From positions 1 to 33,964 of IMG/VR virus record IMGVR_UViG_3300025108_000196: a stretch of DNA of 33,964 nucleotides. One strand, 5' to 3'. Shown here piece by piece: positions 21,655 to 30,844 of this stretch; position 1 is the first letter of the stretch, and each line of letters starts with the position of its first letter. Position numbers and translations under genes: made by a program. The notes beneath the pieces were generated by a model. The model saw only the letters and a list, made by a program, of their open reading frames with translations, did no database searches and was not told where the DNA came from. This stretch comes from a virus.

Positions 21655-24063
21655 ATGATTGATATTAGAAACGAAAACGTTAATGATATAATTTTTGTTT
21701 TACAAAACGAAGATAATGTGTCTTTGGTTTTAGACCGAGATCCGATAGGTTGGCGTGAGGACGGTTTAAATATTGTACGAAACAAAAAGTATCACGGAAT
21801 TGTAACACAATTTACAGGTTCGTTGCAATTTGAAAAAAACGCTAAAGATTTTATATTAGACGCTTATAAGATAGGCGGACAAAACACCGATTTATATTTA
21901 ATAAAATATCATTTAAGAAAAGAAAGTTCTAATTATAGAGTAACGGGCGTTGGTAGTAATGACGATATAGATATAAAGTATGAAGAAAAATATAGAGGAC
22001 TTGCGGATTTTGATACGTTAATTGAAGAAGATAGAAAATTAAAAGTTAAATTTACATCAGATGTTTTAGAAAAACTAATCAAATCAGTAGAGGGGGATGA
22101 ATTTGAATTAGAAAGAATTAATGATATTAATGGTAATGGTATTACGCATCCATTTGATAAACATAATATAAGAATAGAGGGTAGAACTTTAACCGCTAAT
22201 GGACAACATACAAACTTCGGTAATCCTAGCGGTGCTTATCCTATGCGACTTTTTCAACTAGGAAATAATAAATTTATTATTCCTACTAAATTTATAACTA
22301 AAGGTTTTGATAGACACGTTGAGGCTAATTTTAGCACATTTGACCCTAATGATAGTTTAGGTTGGCAAGCTAATTTTATTTATAATGATAGTTTAACACC
22401 TAATTTAGTTACAAACCTTACGGTAGAATGGAATATTAATATGAATTGTTTTTTCGCTCAAGACCAAGGATATAATGGTGCTATAACTCCACAATTACGT
22501 CTTTATAAATATGACGAATCAAGTCAAAGCTATGAAAGAATATCTACTGCCGACGGAGGAAGAGTGCTTATTGGGGAATCCAATAACCCAGGAACGGACG
22601 GCTGGGCGTATTACCATAGCGAGCAACAAATGGTTATGAATGGCTCACATACATTTGAAAACTTAACAAGTCAACACGCTATGACTATTGAATTTTATGT
22701 TACTAATTTTGCTAACCAATTTTCCCCATATAACCCAGGGTATTTTTACTTTGTAAATCAGATAACCCACTATCACGTTGAATTAAAAGAGGAATCTAAA
22801 TACGAACCCGATAGTAAAATTCATACTTTTAGTTTTGTTAATGAGGTTGCTGAAAGATTAATGGAAATAATTACGGGTAAAAAGGGTAAGTTTTTTTCAC
22901 GATTGTTTGGTAGGGATGTAGATAGATTACCGCCCTCAACTGGATTTCCACCCGAATATCAATCATACGATTATCCTAAAACAGGGGCGGAAGGAGATAC
23001 GGGAATGATACACGGATTTGATATTAGACGATTTACTAATCAAAACATATTATACAAATCTCTTTCCGTAAGTTTAAAAAAACTAATAGACGGACTACAA
23101 GCCACATTTAACATTGGTGTAGCAATAGAAAATTATCAAGACGGACAAAGATTAAGATTTGAAAAACTAAAACATTTTTATAGACCAGAAATAGTTGTTA
23201 AATTACCTAATCAAGTTATTAACGTTAAAAGAAAAATAGAACCTAAAATGTTTAATTCTAACGTTCAAATGGGTAGTGAATATGGCGGAGATTATGAAAT
23301 GGGTTTAGGTCTAGACGAGCCAAATGTTAGGACATCTTTTTCTACACCTTTAAAGAAAACTACTAATAAATATGATAAAATTTCTAAATTTCGTTCGGAC
23401 GATACGGGAATGGAAATAATTAGACGGCAACCAGAATTTTTAGATAGAACAAAAGATACACAACAAGACCAACACGTATGGTATTTAGATTGCAAAAAAG
23501 ATTATGATAATGGCGCAGGTCAATGGACACAAAAAATTTGGCAAGATGTTTTAGCGTCACAACCACAAGGGATTAATGACCCAGATAGTTATAAAAGTTG
23601 GAAATTTACACCTAAAAGATGTTTATTAAGGCACGGTTGGGTTTTACGAGCGGGAATGGAAATACCTAAATATGTTAATTATAGTAGTTATGTATATATG
23701 ATTTTATCGTCATCAGACTCTAACATAAACCTATCTACTAGATACATTGGGGAATCGACACAAGTAGTTGAAAGCGCAGACCAATTAGTAAGAAGTTTAG
23801 ATAGGTCAATTGTTTTGCCTGAAATTGTTACCTTTACAGTAAATGTAAATCAAGATATGATTGATTTAATTTATGGAACACAAAAAATAGACATACTTGA
23901 CGAAAATGGACTTGTTGTTGATAGAGAGGAAATTCCTAATTGGTATTTTAAGTTTCAATGGATAAACGAAAATGAAGAAATTGAAACGGGGTATTTACGT
24001 TCTTTTAAATCTGAAAAAGGACAATTTGAAATGATTAAAGCAAACGATAATTTAATATATTAA
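21655..24063 (+). CDS. Large distal tail / baseplate-type protein
   Basis: An 802-residue protein starting MIDIRNENVNDIIFVLQNED directly after the tape measure stop. It includes LDRDPIGWREDGLNIVRNKKYHG (about 26-48), seen in my recollection in Bacteroidetes phage tail-tip proteins, and many beta strands. There are no transmembrane parts. By position it is the Dit/Tal-type protein at the tail end. Sequence alone does not show whether it carries peptidoglycan-cleaving activity; no HExxH or lysozyme motif was noticed. Confidence 0.6.
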   Translation: MIDIRNENVNDIIFVLQNEDNVSLVLDRDPIGWREDGLNIVRNKKYHGIVTQFTGSLQFEKNAKDFILDAYKIGGQNTDLYLIKYHLRKESSNYRVTGVGSNDDIDIKYEEKYRGLADFDTLIEEDRKLKVKFTSDVLEKLIKSVEGDEFELERINDINGNGITHPFDKHNIRIEGRTLTANGQHTNFGNPSGAYPMRLFQLGNNKFIIPTKFITKGFDRHVEANFSTFDPNDSLGWQANFIYNDSLTPNLVTNLTVEWNINMNCFFAQDQGYNGAITPQLRLYKYDESSQSYERISTADGGRVLIGESNNPGTDGWAYYHSEQQMVMNGSHTFENLTSQHAMTIEFYVTNFANQFSPYNPGYFYFVNQITHYHVELKEESKYEPDSKIHTFSFVNEVAERLMEIITGKKGKFFSRLFGRDVDRLPPSTGFPPEYQSYDYPKTGAEGDTGMIHGFDIRRFTNQNILYKSLSVSLKKLIDGLQATFNIGVAIENYQDGQRLRFEKLKHFYRPEIVVKLPNQVINVKRKIEPKMFNSNVQMGSEYGGDYEMGLGLDEPNVRTSFSTPLKKTTNKYDKISKFRSDDTGMEIIRRQPEFLDRTKDTQQDQHVWYLDCKKDYDNGAGQWTQKIWQDVLASQPQGINDPDSYKSWKFTPKRCLLRHGWVLRAGMEIPKYVNYSSYVYMILSSSDSNINLSTRYIGESTQVVESADQLVRSLDRSIVLPEIVTFTVNVNQDMIDLIYGTQKIDILDENGLVVDREEIPNWYFKFQWINENEEIETGYLRSFKSEKGQFEMIKANDNLIY

Positions 24064-24065
24064 TA

Positions 24066-26183
24066 ATGGCAACTAAAGGAAAAATAATAATTACTTTTAA
24101 TACGGACGCATCAGACGGAGAAACTATTTCCTTTGAAAGAACGTCTACCTACGGTACTATAAGTTTAGATTCTACATTTGTATCGGGTAGTAGAGTTGCA
24201 AATAGTGAAATTCCTTTAGGAACACCTACACTTAACGCTGGGGAAATGACCGCAGCAGCTTATGAAACATATTTTAACATAGACCAAAATCAAGGTAAGT
24301 TAATGGATATTTCTAGGAACATAAATGTTATAGAAATTGAAATTTTGTATGGTTGGGATTTTCAAAATTTTAGTTCAGATGTTCCGTCTATTGGTAGCAC
24401 ATTAGTTCCAGAGGTTCCCGATACTTTTCAGTTATTAACGGCTAGTTTAATCACGTATATTACAGACCCTTGTGAATTTATAACGGTAAATGTTTTAACG
24501 TCGGAACAAGCAACGGGTTATTATTTACAATTGCCAGGAAGTTACGAATCAACTCCAATAACTACCGTTAGCACTAATCCTTTTAATGTAGACGTTCCAA
24601 GATTACAAGGCTATCAATTAAAAGTTATTAAGTCGGGGAGTAGTAATGTTATTAATGTTTCAGAATATTTTAATGAACCGTTTTTTTATTTTAGACGTGT
24701 AGGTCAACAAAATATAGTTATAAACGTAGTAAGCGATTATTTTAGCGGTTCTACGGTTTCGGCTAGTGTTGATTTTTTAAATCAATTAACCGAAAGACCA
24801 AATCCTTTATTACAAATAGAATATAGTTTAGACGGCTATAATTGGTTTGTTGACGGCACTTTTTCGGGTCAAGTTCCAGGGGATTATACTTTATTTGTAA
24901 GAGACGGAATGGGATGTACGGTTGAACAAGATTTTAAAATAAAAGGTACTATTGGGCAAAGAACACCTTTCTTTTTTGTTTCAGAAGCAAATAGTATTAG
25001 TTTTAGTCAAAGTCAAGATTGGAACAATGAACAAGACGGAATATATAAAAACCCAAACAATGTACTAGCTACAAGTGATTTACAAGAAAATTTATATAAA
25101 GAAAGATTAATATTTAGAAAGGAAGATGAGGTAAGAATACAATTTAAAAGCAACTATGAATATCATAGTATTAGTATAGAAGATTGTGAAGGAAATTCAA
25201 CTGGAGTTAATTCTACATCCCCTGAAAAAATGTCTAACAATATGAATTTATATGAAAGTTTAGATTGTAAATTAGTTGGATTAAGTAACACAAGAGCTGG
25301 AATATTTTTTGATAGCGGAAATTATTACGACATAAACGGAACTGTTGAAGGCACTTATGAGCTTTTTGGTAATCTGCCCGATAGTGCTATGATAGATAAT
25401 AAAATAAAAATTCCAGGTCGAGGTGTTTTTGTAATTCAAGATGTAATTTATAATAAAGAGCTAAATAAAAAGCTAATTGTTTTTAATATGAATAATAGCA
25501 TTGGTACGAGTTTTCCTATTGATGAAATTATGCAGTGTCATTATAATTTATTAAATTTTGAAGTTTATGAATTTAATATAGATTTTTCTACACCTATTGT
25601 AAAATCTGGATTAGAAAAATTAATTAGAGTTAATATTAGAGCTACGGATGATTTGTTTGATGAAATATTTTTCTGCTCAGAATATTCGCTTATAGTAAAT
25701 TCAGATGATTTTAATGGAAATAAATATGTTGGCATAAATTATTATGGAAGTAATAATAGGTCTATATTTTATTTATATGGAATAGAACATTTCATACGTG
25801 CTGAAATAATTGACATATCTAGTTATATAGATGATGACAACGATATATTAAAAGGGGATTTACACACTTACCTTACCGAATCTACTGTTCATAAAGGAAT
25901 TAAAATACTTTTTTCAGAAGTTACGTATAGGATGATGATGAAATTATCGTTAGCTTTGTCAAGTGAATTTTTATTTGTAAACGGTCTTGGTTATGTTAAA
26001 GACAAATCTTTAAAAGTAGAACAAATAGAACATACAAATCTATATACAATGGAGTGTCAATTGATAAGTACAAATTCAAATTACAACCCTATGGCTAGTC
26101 AAAGAACGGGGGAAAGAGAAGGATATAAAACATTATATATACCAAACATATTAGGAACAGATACAGGTGTAGTTAAATTATAA
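24066..26183 (+). CDS. Large tail-tip protein with SprB-like motif
   Basis: A 705-residue, beta-rich protein beginning MATKGKIIITFNTDASDG. Residues 250-290 read as IEYSLDGYNWF, then F.GQVPGDYTLFVRDGMGCT, close to the repeat of flavobacterial SprB-type adhesins (YSLDG...F..L..G.YT..V.D..GC). The remainder has no recognised fold and is Asn/Ser-rich. It sits between the distal tail protein and receptor-binding candidates, so a role in adsorption or baseplate structure is likely but inferred. Confidence 0.6.
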   Translation: MATKGKIIITFNTDASDGETISFERTSTYGTISLDSTFVSGSRVANSEIPLGTPTLNAGEMTAAAYETYFNIDQNQGKLMDISRNINVIEIEILYGWDFQNFSSDVPSIGSTLVPEVPDTFQLLTASLITYITDPCEFITVNVLTSEQATGYYLQLPGSYESTPITTVSTNPFNVDVPRLQGYQLKVIKSGSSNVINVSEYFNEPFFYFRRVGQQNIVINVVSDYFSGSTVSASVDFLNQLTERPNPLLQIEYSLDGYNWFVDGTFSGQVPGDYTLFVRDGMGCTVEQDFKIKGTIGQRTPFFFVSEANSISFSQSQDWNNEQDGIYKNPNNVLATSDLQENLYKERLIFRKEDEVRIQFKSNYEYHSISIEDCEGNSTGVNSTSPEKMSNNMNLYESLDCKLVGLSNTRAGIFFDSGNYYDINGTVEGTYELFGNLPDSAMIDNKIKIPGRGVFVIQDVIYNKELNKKLIVFNMNNSIGTSFPIDEIMQCHYNLLNFEVYEFNIDFSTPIVKSGLEKLIRVNIRATDDLFDEIFFCSEYSLIVNSDDFNGNKYVGINYYGSNNRSIFYLYGIEHFIRAEIIDISSYIDDDNDILKGDLHTYLTESTVHKGIKILFSEVTYRMMMKLSLALSSEFLFVNGLGYVKDKSLKVEQIEHTNLYTMECQLISTNSNYNPMASQRTGEREGYKTLYIPNILGTDTGVVKL

Positions 26184-26187
26184 TAAA

Positions 26188-26859
26188 ATGGCAAGAACAG
26201 AAGAACAAATACAAATAAATACAATAGCAATACAAACATTAATTGATAATGCCCAAAAGATAAATGAATTAACGCAAGTCACATCATTTGATGATGCTGA
26301 TGTTTTTTTAGTTCAAAGAAATGCAGCTGGGGATAGTTTTTATGCTACTTGGTTGCAAATCAAAAATGCTATTAATACGGGTGGTGCATTAGAATTTTTA
26401 GATTTAACAGATGTTCCTAGTAATTATTCTTGTCAAGTTGGTAAAAATGTTAAAGTAAAAGCCACTGGCGACGGATTAGAATTTACACCCGATTATATGG
26501 ATTTTGCTTGTAGCGACGAAACAAGTGACTTAACCGTAGATATAGTCTTTACAATGATTTGTAATAGAGCTTACCCAAAAGTTTCGGCAATAGAATTTTC
26601 GGTTACTACCGCACCAACGGGTGCTAATTTAGAATTTGATGTAAGAAAAAACGGAACAAGTATTTACGCTACTGCGCCAATTATTGATGCGGGCGAAAAA
26701 TTAACATACACAGCATCGGTTTCACAAATAATTGGAGGTCTTAATGTTGACTTTGCTATTGGCGATGAATTGCAAGTTAGAGTTACGCAAGTAGGTAGTA
26801 CGGTTGCTGGAAAAGGACTTAAAGCTACAATGATATACAATAATCAAATATGTGTTTAA
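26188..26859 (+). CDS. Tail fibre/adaptor protein
   Basis: A 223-residue protein. The N-terminus (ARTEEQIQINTIAIQTLIDN) is a coiled-coil trimer-like helix. It is followed by DADVFLVQRNAAGDSFYATW and the module F.DLTDVPSNY....GK.VKV...GDGLEFT (about 70-97), which is shared with the 15696 protein. The C-terminal 110 residues are beta-rich. It is 1 nt before the DUF285 protein and could be the stalk that carries it. Confidence 0.65.
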   Translation: MARTEEQIQINTIAIQTLIDNAQKINELTQVTSFDDADVFLVQRNAAGDSFYATWLQIKNAINTGGALEFLDLTDVPSNYSCQVGKNVKVKATGDGLEFTPDYMDFACSDETSDLTVDIVFTMICNRAYPKVSAIEFSVTTAPTGANLEFDVRKNGTSIYATAPIIDAGEKLTYTASVSQIIGGLNVDFAIGDELQVRVTQVGSTVAGKGLKATMIYNNQICV

Positions 26860-26860
26860 T

Positions 26861-28381
26861 ATGTATTTAACAAATTCTTATAGATACGTTCAACCACCCG
26901 TTGTGGGAGGATTTGAAACACGTTGGACAACAACAAGTGTAAATGAAGTCATTGAATTGCCTTATAAGTCTAGCGGAGTTTATTCTGGAACTATTGATTG
27001 GGGAGACGGAAGTACTCCAGTCGCCAATACTTACGCAAATAGGTCGCATACTTACGCAACGGCTGGAGATTATAATATAATAATTGACGGAGAATGTTCA
27101 ATATTTGACACACAATCAAATTCAACAAGTAGAGATAAACTAAAAGAAGTTTTAGGTTGGGGAACTTATACTTTTTCTACATTAAGAATGAGACAATGTT
27201 CAAATTTTATAGGCGGTTTAAATTGTAGAGATACGCCAATTATAAATACTGTAGACGCTGGGTTTATGTTCTATAATAATACTAATATGTTAGGTTTCCA
27301 ACATATAGAAAATTGGGATATGACAAACATTCCAAATCCTTTTTGGATGTTTATGAATTGCCAACAATTTACTGGCGATTTATCGTCTTGGGATATGAGC
27401 AATTGCTTAAATATTTCCTATATGTTTTACAATTGTTATGCTTTAAATTTTGATGCTAGTGGTTGGGATTTGTCAAATTGTACTAGAGTAAATCAATTGT
27501 TTGCTGGTATGTACTTGAATTTTAATAGTGATGCTCCCTTTGATTTAACAAGTGTAACTAGTAACGGTTATTCTCTTTTTTATAATTCCCAACAATTTAA
27601 CGGAGATTTAACGGGAATGGACACAAGTACACTAACAAGAATGGACAATTTTCTTGCTAGAACAAGTTTTAATAATTCTAGTATCAACACTTTAGATGTA
27701 AGTAGTAATCAAAATTTTAAAGGTTTTTTTACAGACATTCATACCGTAAGCGGAGTTTCATTTAATCAAGATTTAACAAATTGGAACACTTCTAGTGCAA
27801 CGAATATGGAAAAAATGTTTAAAGGTAATGATGATTTTAATGCAGATATAACTGGATTTAACACGGCGCTTGTTACAACTATGAAAGATATGTTTTCAAC
27901 TTGTTACAATTTTAATCGTGATATTTCTGGCTGGAATGTTTCTAATGTAGCTAATTTTGACAAAACTTTTTATAACGCAGATGATTTTAATCAAAATATA
28001 AGCAGTTGGAATACGTCAAGTGCAACCAATATGTATCGAATGTTTTATAGCGCTAATGATTTTGACCAACCAATAGGAACTTGGGATGTTAGTAATGTTA
28101 CAAATATGGAGAGTATGTTTCAGGCTTGTAATGACTTTGACCAAGATTTAAGCGCTTGGGATTTATCCTCTATTACAAATATGGCAAATTTTATGTCACA
28201 AAGAACACACGTGCAATTTAGTGCAGCGAATTATGATAATTTATTAGATGCTTGTGTAAACGGAGGTCAATTAAATGTTACTTTAGGAATGGGAACAATT
28301 AAATATACAAGTGCTGGCGCACCAGATAGAGCAAGTTTAGTTGCAAGGGGTTGGACTATAACGGACGGAGGACAAATTTAA
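26861..28381 (+). CDS. BspA/DUF285-repeat protein, receptor-binding candidate
   Basis: A 506-residue protein. The PKD-like N-terminal segment SGTIDWGDGSTP...SHTYATAGDYN (about 33-67) is followed by roughly nine DUF285 repeats of the form W(D/N).S(N/S)..NM..MF..(A/C)..FN..(I/L)S.W, from about residue 140 to 460. DUF285 repeats are leucine-rich-repeat-like surface modules found in BspA proteins of Bacteroidetes and mycoplasmas. In the last structural position before lysis genes this is the best receptor-binding candidate. The ATG at 26861 is preferred; a GTG at 26852 overlaps the previous stop. Repeats make length variation likely. Confidence 0.82.
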   Translation: MYLTNSYRYVQPPVVGGFETRWTTTSVNEVIELPYKSSGVYSGTIDWGDGSTPVANTYANRSHTYATAGDYNIIIDGECSIFDTQSNSTSRDKLKEVLGWGTYTFSTLRMRQCSNFIGGLNCRDTPIINTVDAGFMFYNNTNMLGFQHIENWDMTNIPNPFWMFMNCQQFTGDLSSWDMSNCLNISYMFYNCYALNFDASGWDLSNCTRVNQLFAGMYLNFNSDAPFDLTSVTSNGYSLFYNSQQFNGDLTGMDTSTLTRMDNFLARTSFNNSSINTLDVSSNQNFKGFFTDIHTVSGVSFNQDLTNWNTSSATNMEKMFKGNDDFNADITGFNTALVTTMKDMFSTCYNFNRDISGWNVSNVANFDKTFYNADDFNQNISSWNTSSATNMYRMFYSANDFDQPIGTWDVSNVTNMESMFQACNDFDQDLSAWDLSSITNMANFMSQRTHVQFSAANYDNLLDACVNGGQLNVTLGMGTIKYTSAGAPDRASLVARGWTITDGGQI

Positions 28382-28391
28382 TAAACACGAT

Positions 28392-28637
28392 ATGATAAAC
28401 ACAATAGAATACCCGAACACAAAAAAATGGTATATTTGTTATTCCGATGTAGAAAATATAATTAGTTACGGGGAGGTATTACCTAACGAAATTATGATTA
28501 CAGGACAACCAATAATGGACGTTTACGAAAACGAGGAGGATTGGGCGATTTATTTAATTGATAATGGAATTAATCCATACCCCGAAGAAGAAGTTGAGCA
28601 ACCAATAATAACACCAGAAGATATTGATGAAATCTAA
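28392..28637 (+). CDS. Small acidic protein, possible fibre assembly factor
   Basis: An 81-residue acidic protein starting MINTIEYPNTKKWYICYSD. It includes ISYGEVLPNEIMITGQP and YENEEDWAIYLIDNGI and ends in a Glu/Asp/Pro/Ile-rich tail. Proteins with the W(Y/V)(I/V)CY...YGE...ITGQP pattern follow receptor-binding genes in Bacteroidetes phages, from memory, and are guessed to assist assembly. The function is not proved. Its end overlaps the next small ORF by 11 nt. Confidence 0.6.
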   Translation: MINTIEYPNTKKWYICYSDVENIISYGEVLPNEIMITGQPIMDVYENEEDWAIYLIDNGINPYPEEEVEQPIITPEDIDEI

Positions 28638-28698
28638 AATAATGTTAGCCTTTGTACTATTAGGAATGATAGCCTTGGCGATGATAACCGCAAGTTAA
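28627..28698 (+). CDS. Tiny single-helix hydrophobic peptide
   Basis: A 23-residue ORF (MKSKIMLAFVLLGMIALAM then ITAS) with a basic start and one hydrophobic helix, like a signal peptide or minimal membrane peptide. It overlaps the previous gene by 11 nt and precedes the membrane protein at 28717. It may be a lysis-related peptide, an export signal with no mature part, or chance coding; the length gives weak support. Confidence 0.35.
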   Translation: MKSKIMLAFVLLGMIALAMITAS

Positions 28699-28716
28699 AT
28701 AATAAAATATAATAAA

Positions 28717-28992
28717 ATGGACGCAGATGAAATTAAAAAGTTAATAGTACCAATATTTTGGATATATATAGGGATAGTGTTTTATTCCTTGTCTACTAAT
28801 TTATCATCTGGGTATGGAAGAAGTTTTCTATTTATGCTTAACGCTTTAAGTGGGGGTTTTGGCGTTTATGGTTTTATTTGTTTTATTGCAAATATAAGAG
28901 TTGGTAAAAGCGGAAAAGGTATAAGAAAAGAAATTAAAAAAAACCTTTCAAATGCTTTTAATAAAATGAATAATGACAGAACAAACAATTAG
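28717..28992 (+). CDS. Two-helix membrane protein, holin candidate
   Basis: A 91-residue protein with hydrophobic segments at about residues 9-27 (LIVPIFWIYIGIVFYSLS) and 37-62 (SFLFMLNALSGGFGVYGFIC), and a basic C-terminus (GKSGKGIRKEIKKNLSN). Its topology suits a phage holin or a superinfection-exclusion protein. It overlaps the next gene by 20 nt. A second, clearer holin is at 30844, so this may be an antiholin or accessory membrane protein. Confidence 0.5.
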   Translation: MDADEIKKLIVPIFWIYIGIVFYSLSTNLSSGYGRSFLFMLNALSGGFGVYGFICFIANIRVGKSGKGIRKEIKKNLSNAFNKMNNDRTNN

Positions 28993-29254
28993 GCTAGTTG
29001 AAATTCTTTTCGGTGGTCTTGTAGCTCTTTATATAGGCTACCTACAGTTCGGAAGAAATTCTAACAAAACTACGACGGCTTTAAAATCACAAATACAACA
29101 ATTAAAAAAAGAAAAGTATCTTTGTGAAAATAAAAGAAAAAATCTGCAAGATGCTTTTAAGATTGTTTACGAACAATACGAGAAAGAATGGGAACAAGAC
29201 CCAAAGCAAATGGGAATGTTAAAGGGTTTAAAAGAATTAATCTACGATATATAA
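28973..29254 (+). CDS. Single-helix, coiled-coil membrane protein (inner spanin-like)
   Basis: A 93-residue protein with one N-terminal membrane helix (about 8-24, VEILFGGLVALYIGYLQFG) followed by a long charged coiled coil (ALKSQIQQLKKEKYLCENKR and on). This plan fits inner spanins (Rz type). No outer-spanin lipoprotein partner was recognised. It lies within the lysis area upstream of the endolysin, not after it, so the assignment is tentative. Confidence 0.5.
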   Translation: MTEQTIRLVEILFGGLVALYIGYLQFGRNSNKTTTALKSQIQQLKKEKYLCENKRKNLQDAFKIVYEQYEKEWEQDPKQMGMLKGLKELIYDI

Positions 29255-29268
29255 CCAAATCATAAATA

Positions 29269-29415
29269 ATGAATAAATTTGAAATATTAAAAACCGAAAA
29301 AAAACATCACTTTAGATTATTAATTAACGGAGTAGATGTGACGGGGGAACAAGAAATATCAGTTTTTAGACACTTAATAGAAGTTGTTGATAATAAAATT
29401 TATAGTTATGAATAA
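29269..29415 (+). CDS. Small soluble protein of the lysis region
   Basis: A 48-residue ORF (starts MNKFEILKTEKKHHFRLLIN, later VTGEQEISVFRHLIEVVDN). Beta-helix alternation is plausible. It has no membrane part. The ORF overlaps the next gene's ATG (29408) by 8 nt, as expected for coupled translation. No family is recognised. Confidence 0.5.
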   Translation: MNKFEILKTEKKHHFRLLINGVDVTGEQEISVFRHLIEVVDNKIYSYE

Positions 29416-30439
29416 AAGAAATAAAAATAGATTAAGATTAAAAGACGACGAATTAAATATAATTGAAGAATATAGAGGTTTAAAAGAAATAGCAGAAAAA
29501 AGTAATGTTGATATTGATACGGTAAAACACGCTTGGCTTAAAAGTGACAATGCTAGTTTATTTGTCAAAAATCCTAATTTTCAGTTAGCAAAGCAAGATA
29601 CTTTTATTAAACAACTAGTAAAGCAACTTGACGACTATTCGCCTAAATTTAAAAAGATAAAACGCAAAAAATCTAAATCTCCACACCTAATGGTTTTAGA
29701 CCCAGCGGACATTCATATAGGTAAATTATCATCGGCTTTAGAGGTTGGTAAAGAATATAATTCACAAATAGCCGTAAAACGTGTTTTAAATGGCGTAGAC
29801 GGACTTTTAAATTCTTCATCGGGTTGGAACATAGAAAAGATAAATTTTATAGGCGGTAACGATATTTTGCATATTGATACGCCACATAGAAAAACGACCA
29901 GCGGAACTCCGCAAGATACAGACGGAATGTGGTATGAAAATTTTTTAATGGCAAAGAAACTTTATGTAGATGTTTTAGAAAGATTGTTGTCGGTCGCAGA
30001 CGTTCACTTTACTTTTAATCCAAGTAATCACGATTATATAAGTGGCTTTATGTTAGCGCAAACAATTGAAAGTCATTTTAGAAATTGTGAAAACATTACA
30101 TTTGATTGTAGTATAGCGCATAGAAAATACTTTACTTATCATAATAATTTAATTGGAACTACACACGGAGACGGAGCAAAGGTTTCCGATTTAGGTTCTT
30201 TAATGGCGCACGAAAGCAAAGAATGGAGTAATTGCAAAAAGCGTTATTTTTACACGCATCACGTTCATCATAAAGTTGCAAAAGATTTAATAGGATGTAC
30301 GGTTGAAAGTTTGCGGTCGCCTAGTGTTAGCGATAGTTGGCATCATAGAAACGGATATACGGGTAGCGTAGAAGCTGTTGAAGCTTTTATACATCATCCT
30401 AAATACGGACAAATAGCTAGGCTTACGCATATATTTTAA
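29408..30439 (+). CDS. Calcineurin-like metallophosphoesterase with N-terminal helix-turn-helix-like region
   Basis: A 343-residue protein. The first 60 residues look like a helix-turn-helix (RGLKEIAEKSNVDIDTVKHAW). A metallophosphoesterase domain follows with the standard motifs: PADIHIGK (D101, H103), GGND (149-152), NPSNHD (204-209), THGDG (252-256) and HHVHHK (284-289). The enzyme would hydrolyse phosphodiesters such as DNA or cyclic nucleotides. The ATG at 29408 is preferred to the in-frame TTG at 29384. It lies between lysis genes, an unusual place. Metallophosphoesterases are known in Bacteroidetes phages; the substrate here is unknown. Confidence 0.78.
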   Translation: MNKRNKNRLRLKDDELNIIEEYRGLKEIAEKSNVDIDTVKHAWLKSDNASLFVKNPNFQLAKQDTFIKQLVKQLDDYSPKFKKIKRKKSKSPHLMVLDPADIHIGKLSSALEVGKEYNSQIAVKRVLNGVDGLLNSSSGWNIEKINFIGGNDILHIDTPHRKTTSGTPQDTDGMWYENFLMAKKLYVDVLERLLSVADVHFTFNPSNHDYISGFMLAQTIESHFRNCENITFDCSIAHRKYFTYHNNLIGTTHGDGAKVSDLGSLMAHESKEWSNCKKRYFYTHHVHHKVAKDLIGCTVESLRSPSVSDSWHHRNGYTGSVEAVEAFIHHPKYGQIARLTHIF

Positions 30440-30457
30440 TAATTAAAAAAAAGAAAT

Positions 30458-30844
30458 ATGAAGTTAACTAAAAATTTTAATAAATCAGAATTTGAATGTA
30501 AATGTGGTTGCGAAATGCCAGAAGATGTTTCTTTAGAAATAACTAAACTATCTAGTCAATTACAATATATAAGAGATTTTGTAAGGCAACCTATTAAAAT
30601 CACTAGTGGATATAGGTGTGAATCGCACAATAAATCTATTGGTGGGGTTTCTAATTCACAACATATTTTAGGTAAAGCAGCAGATATACAAGTGGAAAAT
30701 ATGACACAACCCGAAGTTTTTGATACTATACATACGTTAACGGAACACGGTCATATATTGCAAGGAGGAATAGGTAAGTACAATACATTTACACATTACG
30801 ACATAAGAAAAATTAAAGCACGTTGGGATAAAACAATAGAATAA
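30458..30844 (+). CDS. M15-family peptidase endolysin
   Basis: A 128-residue D-Ala-D-Ala carboxypeptidase/M15-type protein. Motifs: SGYRCESHNKSIGG, SQHILGKAADI (H69 and D76, zinc ligands) and FTHYDIRKIKARW (H113 and D115). This is the full metal-binding set of the family, which cuts the peptide cross-links of peptidoglycan. There is no signal peptide, consistent with holin-dependent release. It is followed with a one-base overlap (TAATG) by the 3TM-type holin. Confidence 0.88.
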   Translation: MKLTKNFNKSEFECKCGCEMPEDVSLEITKLSSQLQYIRDFVRQPIKITSGYRCESHNKSIGGVSNSQHILGKAADIQVENMTQPEVFDTIHTLTEHGHILQGGIGKYNTFTHYDIRKIKARWDKTIE

